A DNA stretch of 64,000 nt from Hymenobacter convexus (GCF_030580955.1 NZ_JAUQON010000016.1:62001-126000), one strand, 5' to 3'. Positions 22,244 through 30,352 are shown, numbered from the stretch's first letter. Translations and numbers: made by a program. Notes: a model not told the origin generated them from the sequence alone.

Positions 22244-22570
22244 TTAGGCCTGGGGCGGCTGCCACACGGACCCGAGCGCCCGCGTCGGGGCGGCCACGAC
22301 CAGCCGGCCGTGCCGGGGGCTGGTAGCCCACTCAGTGGGCGGCGAATACGCCACCTGGTTTGCCAGGGGCAGGGGCATTACGGCCCCGCCGCAGCAGTGG
22401 CACTGGCACAGCGGCGAGCACCAGTCGCCCAGCGCGCCGGCCCCGCAATCGGAGTGCGAAGCGGCCACGGTTGTCTGCTGCTGGTCTTTGCACACGGTCG
22501 CCTCGTCCGTGCAGGAAAGGCACGAGAGGCAGGCAAAGTAGAAAGCAAAAAACAGGGCTAGCAGGCGCAT
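22244..22570 (-). CDS. DUF6660 family small Cys-rich protein
   Basis: A 108-residue protein with a hydrophobic start (MRLLALFFAFYFACLSCLSC), then TDEATVCKD, HSDCGAGALGDWCSPLCQCH and CCGG. This Cys/His pattern is that of DUF6660, found in Bacteroidota next to CzcCBA-type efflux genes. A periplasmic metal-binding role is likely but unproven. It lies 176 bases upstream of the CzcA-CzcC gene on the same strand and may share its transcript. Confidence 0.82.
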   Translation of the reverse strand: MRLLALFFAFYFACLSCLSCTDEATVCKDQQQTTVAASHSDCGAGALGDWCSPLCQCHCCGGAVMPLPLANQVAYSPPTEWATSPRHGRLVVAAPTRALGSVWQPPQA

Positions 22571-22659
22571 GTGCTGGCAAAGGTAGCGAATCCGGGTAAC
22601 GAGCCGGAATTCTGGGGCCGCTCACTTACCGCGCAACGTCTCCAAAGGGGGGCTCACCG

Positions 22660-23439
22660 CTAGATACGGGGAACCGATGCGGACAGCTGATACGTCAGAG
22701 ATTTTCCGTGCTGACCCCGCATGAAGTCCATAAACACCGCCAGGTCCTCCGCCACCCGGCTCTGCTCCAGGGCCTCGAAATACGCCTGGCGGTCCTCGCG
22801 GAACACGATGGTCAGCGGCTGGCCGTAGTAGCGCTGCACGTAGTTCATGAGCAGCCGGGAGGTGCGCCCGTTGCCGTCGTTGAAGGGGTGAATGCTCACC
22901 AGCCGCTGGTGGGCTTCAAAGGCCAGCTCCAGCTGCTCGCGCAGGGTGGCCGCCGCGGGCATCCGCTCGCGCAGCTCCCCGACCAGGGCCGCGACCAGGG
23001 CCGGCACCTTTTGCGCGTTGGGAAACGAGCTGGCCCCGACGATGAACACGTTGTTGCGGCGTAGGTCGCCTTGCGTGGGGTCCACGGTGCCCAGGGCCGT
23101 ATTGGTGAGCCGGCCGGTGCTGCGCATGACAGCCGCCGCCAGCTCCCGCAGGAAGGCCGGGCCGGGCAGCTGCCGCGCGTCGGCTCGCTCCAACGCAAGG
23201 TCGAGGGCGCGGGCATGGTCGCCCAGCATGTCGTAGCCCTCCAACGGCTTGCCCGGTCCCAGCACGGGGGCCTCGCCCAGGAGAAAATCCATGGCTTCGA
23301 GCACCGTCACGCGGGAGCCCTCAATCATGGTGGAGTGGGCCGAAACCATCACCTGGCTGAGCTGCTGGCTGGATTGCTGGCGCACCGGGGGCAACTCCTG
23401 CACCAGTTCGGTCAGGCGCTCAATCTCGGTCCAGGTCAT
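22660..23439 (-). CDS. Fic family protein (AMP-transferase type)
   Basis: The 259-residue protein has the complete Fic active-site motif HPFNDGNGRTSR (184-195), including the catalytic His184 and phosphate-binding GNGR. Near its N-terminus is an inhibitory-helix motif (S/T)xxxE(G/N), seen as STMIEG at residues 36-41, so it belongs to the class of Fic proteins that carry their own inhibitory helix. Fic enzymes usually transfer AMP from ATP to Ser/Thr/Tyr of a target protein. The start overlaps the stop of a 100-residue gene by four bases (ATGA), so the two are coupled. It may be a toxin-like or regulatory modification system; the target is unknown. Confidence 0.9.
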   Translation of the reverse strand: MTWTEIERLTELVQELPPVRQQSSQQLSQVMVSAHSTMIEGSRVTVLEAMDFLLGEAPVLGPGKPLEGYDMLGDHARALDLALERADARQLPGPAFLRELAAAVMRSTGRLTNTALGTVDPTQGDLRRNNVFIVGASSFPNAQKVPALVAALVGELRERMPAAATLREQLELAFEAHQRLVSIHPFNDGNGRTSRLLMNYVQRYYGQPLTIVFREDRQAYFEALEQSRVAEDLAVFMDFMRGQHGKSLTYQLSASVPRI

Positions 23440-23738
23440 GCGGCCTGGCGCAGGGTGGCCGCCCGCAGCGCCGCTACGTCCACCGTGGCCAGGGGCAGGG
23501 GCGTGGCCAGGCCCGCGCCGTGAATCAAATCGCCGGCCCAGGCCGCCAGGTCGTGGGCGTAAATCATGCGCCGCCCGGCCTCGTCCTGGTACTCGGTTTT
23601 ACCGCGCATGAAAGCTTCCAGACTCGGCCGCAGCGCCGCCGGCACCTCCACCAGCGCCTGGTCGGGGTGGGTGGGGCTGAGCAGCGAGTTCAGGTAGTCC
23701 CGCAGGGCCTGATAAGCAGCTTGGCTGGCAGAAGTCAT
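23436..23738 (-). CDS. Small protein coupled to Fic
   Basis: A 100-residue, mostly helical protein (MTSASQAAYQALRDYLNSLL...) without membrane segment. It has no antitoxin-type (S/T)xxxE(G/N) motif I can place. The end RAATLRQAA runs into the Fic start by the ATGA overlap. The ATG at 23736-23738 is preferred over an in-frame one 108 bases upstream because the extension is low-quality. As the first gene of a two-gene unit with Fic it could be a chaperone, a delivery factor or the modified target. I do not recognise the family. Confidence 0.65.
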   Translation of the reverse strand: MTSASQAAYQALRDYLNSLLSPTHPDQALVEVPAALRPSLEAFMRGKTEYQDEAGRRMIYAHDLAAWAGDLIHGAGLATPLPLATVDVAALRAATLRQAA

Positions 23739-24014
23739 GGATTGAAGGAAAATGAGCACACGGCTTAAAGCGTTACCAAAAGTAGCAAATCCACGGCTAA
23801 TGCCTATGCCGGGCGATGCGGTTGCCGCCAGGGCGGAGGAGGACACGGGGGCGAACCCCTCCGGGCCGGGCTGTGCGGGGCTCCGGCGTTGCCTGCGGTC
23901 CTGCGGACTAAACCCCTCCCATCCCTTTCGCGAACCACAGGAAAAAGCCGGGAGGCCAATTCATGGCGAACTCAGTGGGCATCGGGCGGATAATGCCTGA
24001 GCGGGGCGAATAAA

Positions 24015-24163
24015 GTACAAAAGGGAAAAATCAGAATCCGTGCCAAATGGCACAAAATAATACTCAATAATTGACACTTTAATTTACATATTATTGAAAC
24101 ATTAATGCGGATTTTTGCGTTTAAATAATATAAGCAGCAAGCATAAAACCAACCTGTTAAGCC
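24015..24163 (+). repeat. Repeated AT-rich leader, copy A (before ardC)
   Basis: The last 99 bases before the ArdC start share with copies B and C the ordered blocks CAATAATT, TTTAATTTA, ATTGAAACATTAA, TTTTGCGTTTAA and ATAAAAC, at almost the same distances from the start codon. Copy A also shares the 18-mer at 24015-24032 (GTACAAAAGGGAAAAATC) with copy B. It is strongly AT-rich amid GC-rich DNA and probably holds a promoter and an operator or a structured RNA. No match to TAnnTTTG was found, so another type of start may be used. Confidence 0.75.
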
Positions 24164-25075
24164 ATGAAAAAGCCCGCTCCCTTCGCTCCCCGTCCCGACG
24201 TGTACGAAATCATTACCAACCGCATTATTCTGGCGTTGGAGAACGGCGTGACCCCGTGGAAGCAGCCGTGGAACGCCGCCCACGGCGCGCCCCGCAACTA
24301 CCGCAGCAAGCACGTGTATCAGGGTGTAAATGCCCTGCTGCTGGGGATGCTGGAGTATGAGCACCCGTATTTCCTGACCTACAACCAAGCCAAGGAGCTG
24401 GGCGGGCAGGTGCGCCGGGGCGAGAAGGGGATGCCGGTGGTGTTCTTCACCGTGACCAAGAAGGATGACGGCAAGGGCGAGGAGAAGAAAAAAGCCTTCC
24501 TGAAATACTCCACGGTGTTTAACGTGGCCCAGATTGACGGCGTAGCGTGGACGTTCCCCGAGCTGCCCAGCCGCGAGCATACGCCCGAGCAGGCCGCCGA
24601 GCAGGTGCTGGCCGGCTACGTGGGTGGCCCCCGGGTGCTGCACAAGGGCAGCGAAGCCATGTACCGCACCAGCATCGACACGGTGACCATGCCCGAGGCC
24701 AGCAACTTCCACACGGCCGAAGACTATTACCACACCCTGTTTCACGAGCTGACCCACTCCACCGGCCACGCCAAGCGGCTGGACCGGGCCACGCTCACCG
24801 AATTAGCCGCCTTTGGCAGTGAAACCTACGCCAAGGAGGAGCTGGTGGCCGAGTTGGGGGCCTCGTTCCTGAGCCACGCGGCCGGGCTGGACCTGACCCG
24901 CACCGAGCCCAGCAGTGCCAGCTATATCGCCAACTGGCTGCAAGCCCTGCGCAACGACAAACAGCTGATAATTTCCGCCGCCAGCCAAGGCCAGAAAGCC
25001 GCCAACCACATTCTGGGCATCGTACCCAGCTACGAAGCGGAGGAAGTCCCCGGCACCGAAGCCACTCCGCAGTAA
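24164..25075 (+). CDS. ardC: ArdC-like antirestriction protein (ssDNA-binding plus zincin domain)
   Basis: The 303-residue protein has an ArdC N-terminal domain (residues 10-130; TNRIILALENGVTPWKQPW, YRSKHVYQGVNALLL) that binds single-stranded DNA, and a C-terminal metallopeptidase-like domain. The latter carries the zinc motif HELTH (194-198) with STGH after it, and a Glu in KEELVAELGA. In conjugative plasmids ArdC protects incoming DNA from restriction enzymes in the new host. The gene follows repeated leader A. It is the first of a plus-strand set of backbone genes, on the opposite strand to the metal cargo, as expected for a conjugative leading region. Transfer genes themselves are not in this window. 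Confidence 0.9.
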   Translation: MKKPAPFAPRPDVYEIITNRIILALENGVTPWKQPWNAAHGAPRNYRSKHVYQGVNALLLGMLEYEHPYFLTYNQAKELGGQVRRGEKGMPVVFFTVTKKDDGKGEEKKKAFLKYSTVFNVAQIDGVAWTFPELPSREHTPEQAAEQVLAGYVGGPRVLHKGSEAMYRTSIDTVTMPEASNFHTAEDYYHTLFHELTHSTGHAKRLDRATLTELAAFGSETYAKEELVAELGASFLSHAAGLDLTRTEPSSASYIANWLQALRNDKQLIISAASQGQKAANHILGIVPSYEAEEVPGTEATPQ

Positions 25076-25139
25076 GGCCAGCGGCCGCCCGATGGAGCCA
25101 TTCCGTCGGGCGGCCACCGGGGCGGGCCACAAAAGGAAA

Positions 25140-25151
25140 TTGCAATTGCAA
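25140..25151. promoter_or_regulatory. Palindrome TTGCAATTGCAA (shared backbone motif)
   Basis: A perfect 12-bp palindrome 64 bases after the ArdC stop and 20 bases before repeated leader B. It is the core of the 16-bp motif TTTTGCAATTGCAAAA found in full or near-full form at 27189, 27903, 55433 and 58315, so it is probably a binding site for a plasmid regulator. Confidence 0.55.
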
Positions 25152-25170
25152 AAAGACAGCTGCTAAAGTT

Positions 25171-25323
25171 GTACAAAAGGGAAAAATCCGTCCGTGGCAA
25201 TACCCTTAGCGGCTGCTTAAATAGTCAATAATTACAACTTTAATTTAAACAAAATTGAAACATTAATACTTGTTTTGGCGTTTAATAAGTATAAGCAACG
25301 AACGATAAAACAACCCTTTATTC
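25171..25323 (+). repeat. Repeated AT-rich leader, copy B
   Basis: Copy B runs from the shared 18-mer (25171-25188) through CAATAATT at 25226 to the ATG at 25324. The CAATAATT-to-ATG distance is 98 bases, compared with 99 in copy A and 96 in copy C. The blocks TTTAATTTAA, ATTGAAACATTAA, GCGTTTAATAA, TATAAGCAACGAAC and ATAAAACAACC are conserved. It heads the chain of small genes at 25324-28287. Confidence 0.75.
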
Positions 25324-25461
25324 ATGGTTGACGAAGCTTTTGATTTAGCGCCCGGCGAGGTGTGGGCCGACCGGTTTGACCCCGCCGACGAAGCGCTTGC
25401 CACCCTGCCGGCAGTGTCCGCCGCCGAGCTGGCCGCTTGGGAAGCCGCCCCTTGGTTCTAG
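25324..25461 (+). CDS. 45-residue acidic small protein
   Basis: A short frame (MVDEAFDLAPGEVWADRFD... to AAWEAAPWF) that is strongly acidic with several Trp and Phe residues. It starts exactly where the repeated leader B ends, at the same distance as ardC from leader A, which is the main evidence that it is a gene. It is followed after 36 bases by the next gene. Small acidic proteins in such positions are sometimes anti-defence inhibitors or DNA mimics, but here the function is unknown. Confidence 0.55.
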   Translation: MVDEAFDLAPGEVWADRFDPADEALATLPAVSAAELAAWEAAPWF

Positions 25462-25497
25462 CCGATTCATTTCTCACTTCATCCCCCTTGCCGCAGT

Positions 25498-25917
25498 ATG
25501 AAAAACGCTCCTGCCACTCGCCCTGCCCGCCGCATTCCCGCCGCCCGCTTAGTTCGGCTCCGCGCTGCCAATGCCGCCCAGCGTCAGGCCCGCGAGGATG
25601 CCTGGCAAGCCAACCAAGATGCCGCTGAGCAGCTGACCAATCCGGTGCCCGAGTTCGCGGCCGCGCCCCGCTTAACGATGCTTCCCGGTGGGCTGCATTG
25701 GTCGGCTCAGCAGCCCGTGCCAGCGGTAGGGACCACGGTAACGGTGAACCGCGACGGCCAACAGGAGCGGGCCGAGGTGAAGGGCTACACCCACGCCGCC
25801 GGCTTTCTGGGACTGGTGACCGAAACCACCCACCACGCCAAGACCGCCAGCCGCCGCAAGCGCATCAGCCCCCGGGCCGGCGTGGTATTCGGCAGCCAGC
25901 TGGCCCTTGCCGCCTAG
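25498..25917 (+). CDS. Uncharacterised plasmid protein; C-terminal domain shared with next gene
   Basis: A 139-residue basic protein: residues 1-55 are Arg/Ala/Gln-rich and helical, while residues 62-139 form a beta-rich domain. The domain (GLHWS, VPAVGTTVTV, AEVKGYTHAAGFLGLV) is clearly related to the N-terminal domain of the next protein (GLQWS, VPAIGSRVHI, AEVKAYFHAEGYVGVL). The family is not known to me; the pattern suggests a small barrel. It lies between two similar backbone genes with gaps of 36 and 40 bases, in the block headed by leader B. Confidence 0.65.
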   Translation: MKNAPATRPARRIPAARLVRLRAANAAQRQAREDAWQANQDAAEQLTNPVPEFAAAPRLTMLPGGLHWSAQQPVPAVGTTVTVNRDGQQERAEVKGYTHAAGFLGLVTETTHHAKTASRRKRISPRAGVVFGSQLALAA

Positions 25918-25957
25918 CGCCAGGCTCATCTTCTCACTATTTCCTTTCCCCTTCAAT

Positions 25958-27181
25958 ATGATAACCCCCGCCCCCAAGCAGCCCCAAATCAGCCCCATCG
26001 ATTGGGCCGGCGACCCGCAGCAGTGCCCGCAGTGGGTAGGATTTCCCACCCGCACCGGCTTACCGGCCGGCCTCCAATGGTCGGGCAGCGGTGAGGTGCC
26101 CGCCATTGGTTCCCGCGTTCACATCTACATGAACAGCATCGGCCCGGCCGAGGTGAAAGCGTACTTTCACGCGGAGGGCTATGTAGGGGTGCTTTGCCAG
26201 CCAGACAAGATGCCCGAGCATCTGGCGAAGCACGGCGTAACGCTAGGCCATTTTTTCGGCCGTGAGTTGGAGCCCTACACGCCCGGCCCCGCCGCGCCGG
26301 CCCAGGTGCCCGAAGTGGTAGAAATCAGCTCGCAGGAGTACCGAGTTATTCCGGCCCCGCTGTACTACCGCAACCTGCACACCGGCCGCATTACGGTGGT
26401 GTACGGCGGGCTGGCTGACTACTACGGCTTTTATGATGTGGACCACTTCGTCGGCACGGACCGCCAGGACGAGGCCCAGCTGGCTGACCTGGTCAACTGG
26501 CAGGAGATTCCCGAGCACCATTATCTGGAAGTGCACGAGGCCAGCCACGAGCGCAAGGGGCCACAGCTTTTTGCCCTTCGCGCCGGCACGGCGGACCAGG
26601 TGGACTACCTGACCGAGCAGTTCCCCGGCCCGTTCCGCATCCCCGCCGCTGTGCCCTACTCATTCGACCAGTACGACACGGTGAGGGACCTGGCCGAGGC
26701 CATGAAGGAGCAGGGCCAGCAGTACCGGGGCCGCATCGTGGAGAAAAACGAGTGGCGGACGTGGGTAGCGTTTGAGGAAGAAATGGGGGGCAGCGGGGAA
26801 TGCCCGTGGGAGCGGGTAGAGCTTGATTTGGGCCAGCTGCCGCTGGACAGCTACGCTTACATTTCGGGCCGGCGGGCCACGGCCGAAGAAGGGGAGGGCA
26901 ACGGGCGCGTTACGCTGTGGCAGCAGCCCAGCGGGCAGTACTACGTGGAAATCGAGCCCCGCTTTCACTACGGCCCGAATTACCCCACCCTGACCCCGCT
27001 AACGCTGGCCCAGGTGCAGGCGCGGTATGCCTTCGACTTCACCCCCAACGGCCAGGAGCCCGCGCCGGCCGAGCACGGCGACTGGATTCCCGAGTACCCG
27101 CCCCAGGAGGGCGACGAGTCGGCCGACAACCAGGACAGCACCGAGTACCCGGAATACCCGGCCGACGAGCAGCGCGACTAA
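25958..27181 (+). CDS. Uncharacterised 407-residue plasmid protein with acidic tail
   Basis: The N-terminal 100 residues contain the domain shared with the previous gene (GLQWS ... AEVKAYFHAEGYVGVL). A middle part follows (NLHTGRITVVYGGLADYYGF; FRIPAAVPYSFDQYDTVRDL), then a very acidic Pro/Tyr-rich C-terminus (EYPPQEGDESADNQDSTEYP). There is no signal peptide and no membrane segment. The start ATG at 25958 is chosen because the upstream extension overlaps the previous gene and reads as low-quality sequence. The function is unknown. The acidic tail and position after ardC fit a protein made early in a new host, but this is inference. Confidence 0.65.
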   Translation: MITPAPKQPQISPIDWAGDPQQCPQWVGFPTRTGLPAGLQWSGSGEVPAIGSRVHIYMNSIGPAEVKAYFHAEGYVGVLCQPDKMPEHLAKHGVTLGHFFGRELEPYTPGPAAPAQVPEVVEISSQEYRVIPAPLYYRNLHTGRITVVYGGLADYYGFYDVDHFVGTDRQDEAQLADLVNWQEIPEHHYLEVHEASHERKGPQLFALRAGTADQVDYLTEQFPGPFRIPAAVPYSFDQYDTVRDLAEAMKEQGQQYRGRIVEKNEWRTWVAFEEEMGGSGECPWERVELDLGQLPLDSYAYISGRRATAEEGEGNGRVTLWQQPSGQYYVEIEPRFHYGPNYPTLTPLTLAQVQARYAFDFTPNGQEPAPAEHGDWIPEYPPQEGDESADNQDSTEYPEYPADEQRD

Positions 27182-27188
27182 CCACACT

Positions 27189-27204
27189 TTTTACAATTGC
27201 AAAA
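27189..27204. promoter_or_regulatory. Near-palindrome TTTTACAATTGCAAAA before a backbone gene
   Basis: A 16-bp element that is symmetrical except at one position pair, ending four bases before the ATG at 27209. The same sequence occurs at 27903-27918 and, on the other strand, at 55433-55448. Its position between two closely spaced genes suggests either an operator for an internal promoter or a site acting at translation start. Confidence 0.6.
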
Positions 27205-27208
27205 TCTT

Positions 27209-27895
27209 ATGCTACCGAACCTCCCCGCCATCGAAACCCACGCCGGCCGCATTGCCATTGGAGCTACCGTCCGCAGCACCCGCTACCGCGACGTGCAGGG
27301 CCTAGTGACCGCCATTTACTGGAACGGCTATCACTACGCCATCAAGGTAAACGACCGCCACAGCGACGACGCGGGCCAGTACGAGCTACTTTCTGAAAAT
27401 ACCCATCAGGGCTTTAACTACGTCAATCCGAATACCCAGCAGGTGCTAAGCGGCCAGTTTGAGGTGCTGCTGCCGGGGGAGGGCGACCGGATATATTTTG
27501 CCGACACCGCCGAGCAGGCCATTGCCTTGCTCGCGGCCACCATCGGTCTGCGCGACCAAGCCCACGAAGTCGAGTACCTGAAGCAGCGGGCCGCGGCCGG
27601 CCCGGTGGACGAGCTGCGTTGGCGTGGGCAGGCCGTGGGCAGCATCGTTGGCCAGCTCGCTTACGTGAGCACCGGCTCTGGCAAGCAGCACCCGGCCCCC
27701 AGGTTTCTGGTGGGATACCAAGTGCATTTTTTCAGCCCCCATACGACCCACACGATTAGCGGGCTGGCTTTGTACAAGGACCGGCTGAACTATTGCAAGA
27801 CGCAGTGGCACTATTTCTACGAAGGAGCCCAAGGTACTCACCGCCCCATAAGCGAGGCCAACACCACGGCCGCGCCAGCAGAGCTAGCCGCGTAG
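27209..27895 (+). CDS. Uncharacterised 228-residue plasmid protein
   Basis: The product begins MLPNLPAIETHAGRIAIGAT; the segment IAIGATVRSTRYRDVQGLVT resembles in pattern the phi-x-phi-G-x-x-V strand pairs of the two preceding proteins. A helical central part (DTAEQAIALLAATIGLRDQA) and a beta-rich C-terminus with several Tyr and Trp residues follow. There is no signal peptide. The ATG at 27209 is preferred over a TTG at 27197, which would put the palindrome inside the gene. I do not recognise the family; context places it among leading-region-like genes. Confidence 0.65.
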   Translation: MLPNLPAIETHAGRIAIGATVRSTRYRDVQGLVTAIYWNGYHYAIKVNDRHSDDAGQYELLSENTHQGFNYVNPNTQQVLSGQFEVLLPGEGDRIYFADTAEQAIALLAATIGLRDQAHEVEYLKQRAAAGPVDELRWRGQAVGSIVGQLAYVSTGSGKQHPAPRFLVGYQVHFFSPHTTHTISGLALYKDRLNYCKTQWHYFYEGAQGTHRPISEANTTAAPAELAA

Positions 27896-27902
27896 CCTAT
27901 CG

Positions 27903-27918
27903 TTTTACAATTGCAAAA
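27903..27918. promoter_or_regulatory. Near-palindrome TTTTACAATTGCAAAA before a decayed gene
   Basis: An exact second copy of the element at 27189-27204, here 26 bases before the first recognisable codon of the decayed gene at 27945. Its preservation beside a dead gene suggests recent decay, or that the site also serves the neighbouring genes. Confidence 0.6.
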
Positions 27919-27944
27919 CCAGCAGCTCATTTCTCCCTTTTGTT

Positions 27945-28287
27945 ATAGCTTACCTCAACCCCCAGGAAATCACGGCTCAGGCCGCTGCCAAAGGTTTTCG
28001 CGTCGGCGCTTACGTTCACATGAGTACCCGGAACGCCGACGCGGCGGTGCCCATCCGCGAGTTCAGCAATATTAACGGCCAAGTGCAGGCGTTTTGGATG
28101 GACGCCGACCACCGACGAGAACGGGGCCTGGGACTTTCACCGCCGCGCCTAGCTAACCCAGGAGCCCCAGCGGTTTGCGTTTTAATACGACGCCGACGGC
28201 TTTGACAACTACTTCCGCGTAACGGCCCGGCGCTTGGGCGACGGGCTGTTGAGCATCTTCACCGACACGCAGGCCGTGCTTACCTAA
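27945..28287 (+). pseudogene. Decayed backbone gene
   Basis: Reading from 27945 gives an ATA where a start is expected, then AYLNPQEITAQAAAKGFRVG and onward to FSNINGQVQAFWMDADHR. The sensible sequence then moves to another frame (TDENGAWDFHRRA), meets an in-frame TAG and a TAA, and resumes as YDADGFDNYFRVTARRLGDG to a final TAA at 28285-28287. A lost start, a frameshift and two stops show a pseudogene. It follows the motif at 27903 and belongs to the same chain of small plasmid genes. The intact version was probably about 110 residues, similar in size to the genes at 35773 and 36137. Confidence 0.6.
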
Positions 28288-28347
28288 TAGCACGACTGCC
28301 CAAAGGGTTATGCGCAATAGTATCCCCCGCTGCTCTTAGAAGGCCGT

Positions 28348-28854
28348 CTAGCTACCAGATGGTGAGCCGCTGAGAGACAGCAACGCGTCGCCACTGAGAC
28401 TATAGTCCATCCAAACGGGGTTGGCCTGCGCACCTAAGCGCTCATAGAAGCGTCGTCCGGCTTCGTTCCAGGCCGCCACGGCCCAGCGTATCGCGCCGCA
28501 GCCGTGCGTTACGGCGGCCTGCGCCGCGGCACGCATTAATTCCTCGCCCAATCGATGGCCTCGATACGCTTCGGCCACGAATAGCTCTTTGATGAAGAGG
28601 GTCGGCTTGGTGCTGGCCGTAAAGGGGAGGAAGTAATACACCAGCATGCCCCCCAGTTGCCCATCTACGTGCCGGGCCACCAGGCAGTAGAAATCGGGCG
28701 GCTGCTGGGCAAAACCCTGCTGGTAGAGTATTTCAGGCGTGATGGCGAAGGTGTCGCGGTAGCGCTCAAAGTCGGCTAGTCCCTCCATCAGCGGTAAGAG
28801 GGCGGGAATGTCGGCGGCCGTGGCCAAGTCCACGCGGAAAAGGGAAGTAGGCAT
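28348..28854 (-). CDS. GNAT family N-acetyltransferase
   Basis: A 168-residue GNAT enzyme. The acetyl-CoA loop is seen in LFVAEAYRGHRLGEELMRAA, preceded by the typical strand LGGMLVYYFLPF and followed by WAVAAWNEAGRRFYERLGA. The closest type is the diamine/spermidine or thialysine acetyltransferase group, but the substrate cannot be fixed. The ATG at 28852-28854 is used because it lies ten bases after the stop of the EamA gene and gives the normal GNAT length. It is probably co-transcribed with the exporter. Confidence 0.85.
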   Translation of the reverse strand: MPTSLFRVDLATAADIPALLPLMEGLADFERYRDTFAITPEILYQQGFAQQPPDFYCLVARHVDGQLGGMLVYYFLPFTASTKPTLFIKELFVAEAYRGHRLGEELMRAAAQAAVTHGCGAIRWAVAAWNEAGRRFYERLGAQANPVWMDYSLSGDALLSLSGSPSGS

Positions 28855-28864
28855 GCTGGGCAGG

Positions 28865-29794
28865 TTACGGGTAGGAGGGTAGGGTAGCATTTGGAAGGGG
28901 CGGAACGGACGCTTTGGCGGTCTTTGGGCGACGACCCCAGCCGCGCAGCTGTACCTCCGCCAGCACCATCGCCCCGAAAATAAGCAGTCCCCCCAGTACC
29001 GTGCGGGGCGTAAACGCCTCGTGCAGCAACACGGCCCCCGCGAGGGCCGCGAAAAGGGGTTCGCCTAAGTGGGTGAGGGCCACTTTTTCTTCGCTCAGGT
29101 AGTGCTGGGCATAGTGCTGCACCCCGTACCCATAGGCCGTGGCCAGCAGCGCCGTAAAACCCACGGCCTGCCAGAATGCGCCGGCCGTGGGCACGGCCAG
29201 CGCGTAGCCCGCGCCCCAGCCCGAGAGCCGGGCCAGCCCTGCGCAGCCCAGCAGCTGCACCACCAGCATCGCCATCAAGTGCGGCTCCCGGGCCGTCCGC
29301 CCGCCCAGCAACACGTACCCGGCAAAGGCCACGGCGCAAGCGAGTATCCAGCCATCTCCCGCGTGCAGGTGCCAGCCCCCCGGCACGGCCACCACGTAGA
29401 GGCCAACCAGGGCCAGCACGCACGCTGCCCACATCTTAGGCGCCACGGATTGCCGGTAGAGCAGGGCCTTGCCCAGCGGCACCAGCAACACGCTGAGCCC
29501 GGTAAGAAAAGCCCCATTGGCGGCGCTGGTGGTTTGCAGGCCGATGGTTTGCAGGGTGCTGCCCAGAAACTGCGGCAGGGCCAGCAGCAGCCCCCACCCG
29601 GCCGCGCGCCACGTCAGGCGGGCGAGTTGGCGGGGAAAGAGCAGGGCCACCGCAGCCGCGGCCATCAAAAATTTGTAGGTCTGAAAGCTGTAGGGGTCGG
29701 CGTAGCCTACGCCGGCCTTCACCACCGAATAGGAGATGCCCCAAAAAGCCGTGCCCAGCAGCAGCAGGCCCAGAAAAAGCGGTTTCTTTGGCAT
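28865..29794 (-). CDS. EamA/DMT family transporter
   Basis: A 309-residue membrane protein with ten helices in two EamA repeats. It begins KPLFLGLLLLGTAFWGISYS; the second repeat ends LGEPLFAALAGAVLLHEAFT, the usual GEP motif before the penultimate helices. Members export amino acids, nucleosides or other metabolites. It lies between two acetyltransferase genes, 11 bases from each of them, so the three genes form one unit; an export-plus-acetylation pair for amines or drugs is plausible. Confidence 0.88.
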   Translation of the reverse strand: MPKKPLFLGLLLLGTAFWGISYSVVKAGVGYADPYSFQTYKFLMAAAAVALLFPRQLARLTWRAAGWGLLLALPQFLGSTLQTIGLQTTSAANGAFLTGLSVLLVPLGKALLYRQSVAPKMWAACVLALVGLYVVAVPGGWHLHAGDGWILACAVAFAGYVLLGGRTAREPHLMAMLVVQLLGCAGLARLSGWGAGYALAVPTAGAFWQAVGFTALLATAYGYGVQHYAQHYLSEEKVALTHLGEPLFAALAGAVLLHEAFTPRTVLGGLLIFGAMVLAEVQLRGWGRRPKTAKASVPPLPNATLPSYP

Positions 29795-29805
29795 AGCCCT
29801 TATCG

Positions 29806-30336
29806 CTACTGGTTGCTGAGCAGGGGCAGCTTCATCATAATATCGGTCTGCTCGTCCTCGCCGAGCTTGAACACATGCTTGTCGAAAGCCACAAAGCCGT
29901 TTTTCTCATAGAAGCGGATGGCGCGCGGGTTTTCTTCCCACACCCCGAGCCATAGGCACTCGGCCCGCGCCTGCGTGGCCAGGTGCAGCGCTTGCTCGTA
30001 GAGCAGCTGCCCCACCCGCTGGCCGTGAAATTCCTGCAGCACGTAAATGCGTTCGACTTCCAGGGCATGGGGAGTGTGCTGCTCGGTTTGCGCCGGGCCG
30101 GTGTTCACTTTCAGGTAACCGATAACGCGGCCGGCCTGCTCGGCGAAGTAAAAGGTGGAGTGCGGCTCTTGCAGTTCGGCCGTTAGCTTTTCGGCCGCAA
30201 AGCCTTCTTCCAGGTAGGCGCGCATGTTTTCTTCGGAATTACTGGCGGCGAACGTCTCGAAAAACGTTTGGCGGCCGATGTGCTGCAACTGGCGAACGTC
30301 AGCGGGAGTAACTTGGCGGAGGGTGATGGGTTCCAT
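29806..30336 (-). CDS. GNAT family N-acetyltransferase
   Basis: A 176-residue enzyme with ITLRQVTPADVRQLQHIGRQ at the start, the central strand GRVIGYLKVN, the acetyl-CoA loop VLQEFHGQRVGQLLYEQALH and the end AIRFYEKNGFVAFDKHVF. This closely follows the PaiA/spermidine-type group of GNATs. It starts 17 bases from the divergent Crp/Fnr gene, so the two share a very short intergenic region. The substrate is unproven. Confidence 0.87.
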   Translation of the reverse strand: MEPITLRQVTPADVRQLQHIGRQTFFETFAASNSEENMRAYLEEGFAAEKLTAELQEPHSTFYFAEQAGRVIGYLKVNTGPAQTEQHTPHALEVERIYVLQEFHGQRVGQLLYEQALHLATQARAECLWLGVWEENPRAIRFYEKNGFVAFDKHVFKLGEDEQTDIMMKLPLLSNQ

Positions 30337-30352
30337 AGGGAGGAGTTGTTGA

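Noticed and set aside
23800..23990. GC-rich intergenic stretch considered as a transfer origin
   Set aside because: There is no clear inverted repeat plus nick-like site and no relaxase gene in the window to support it.
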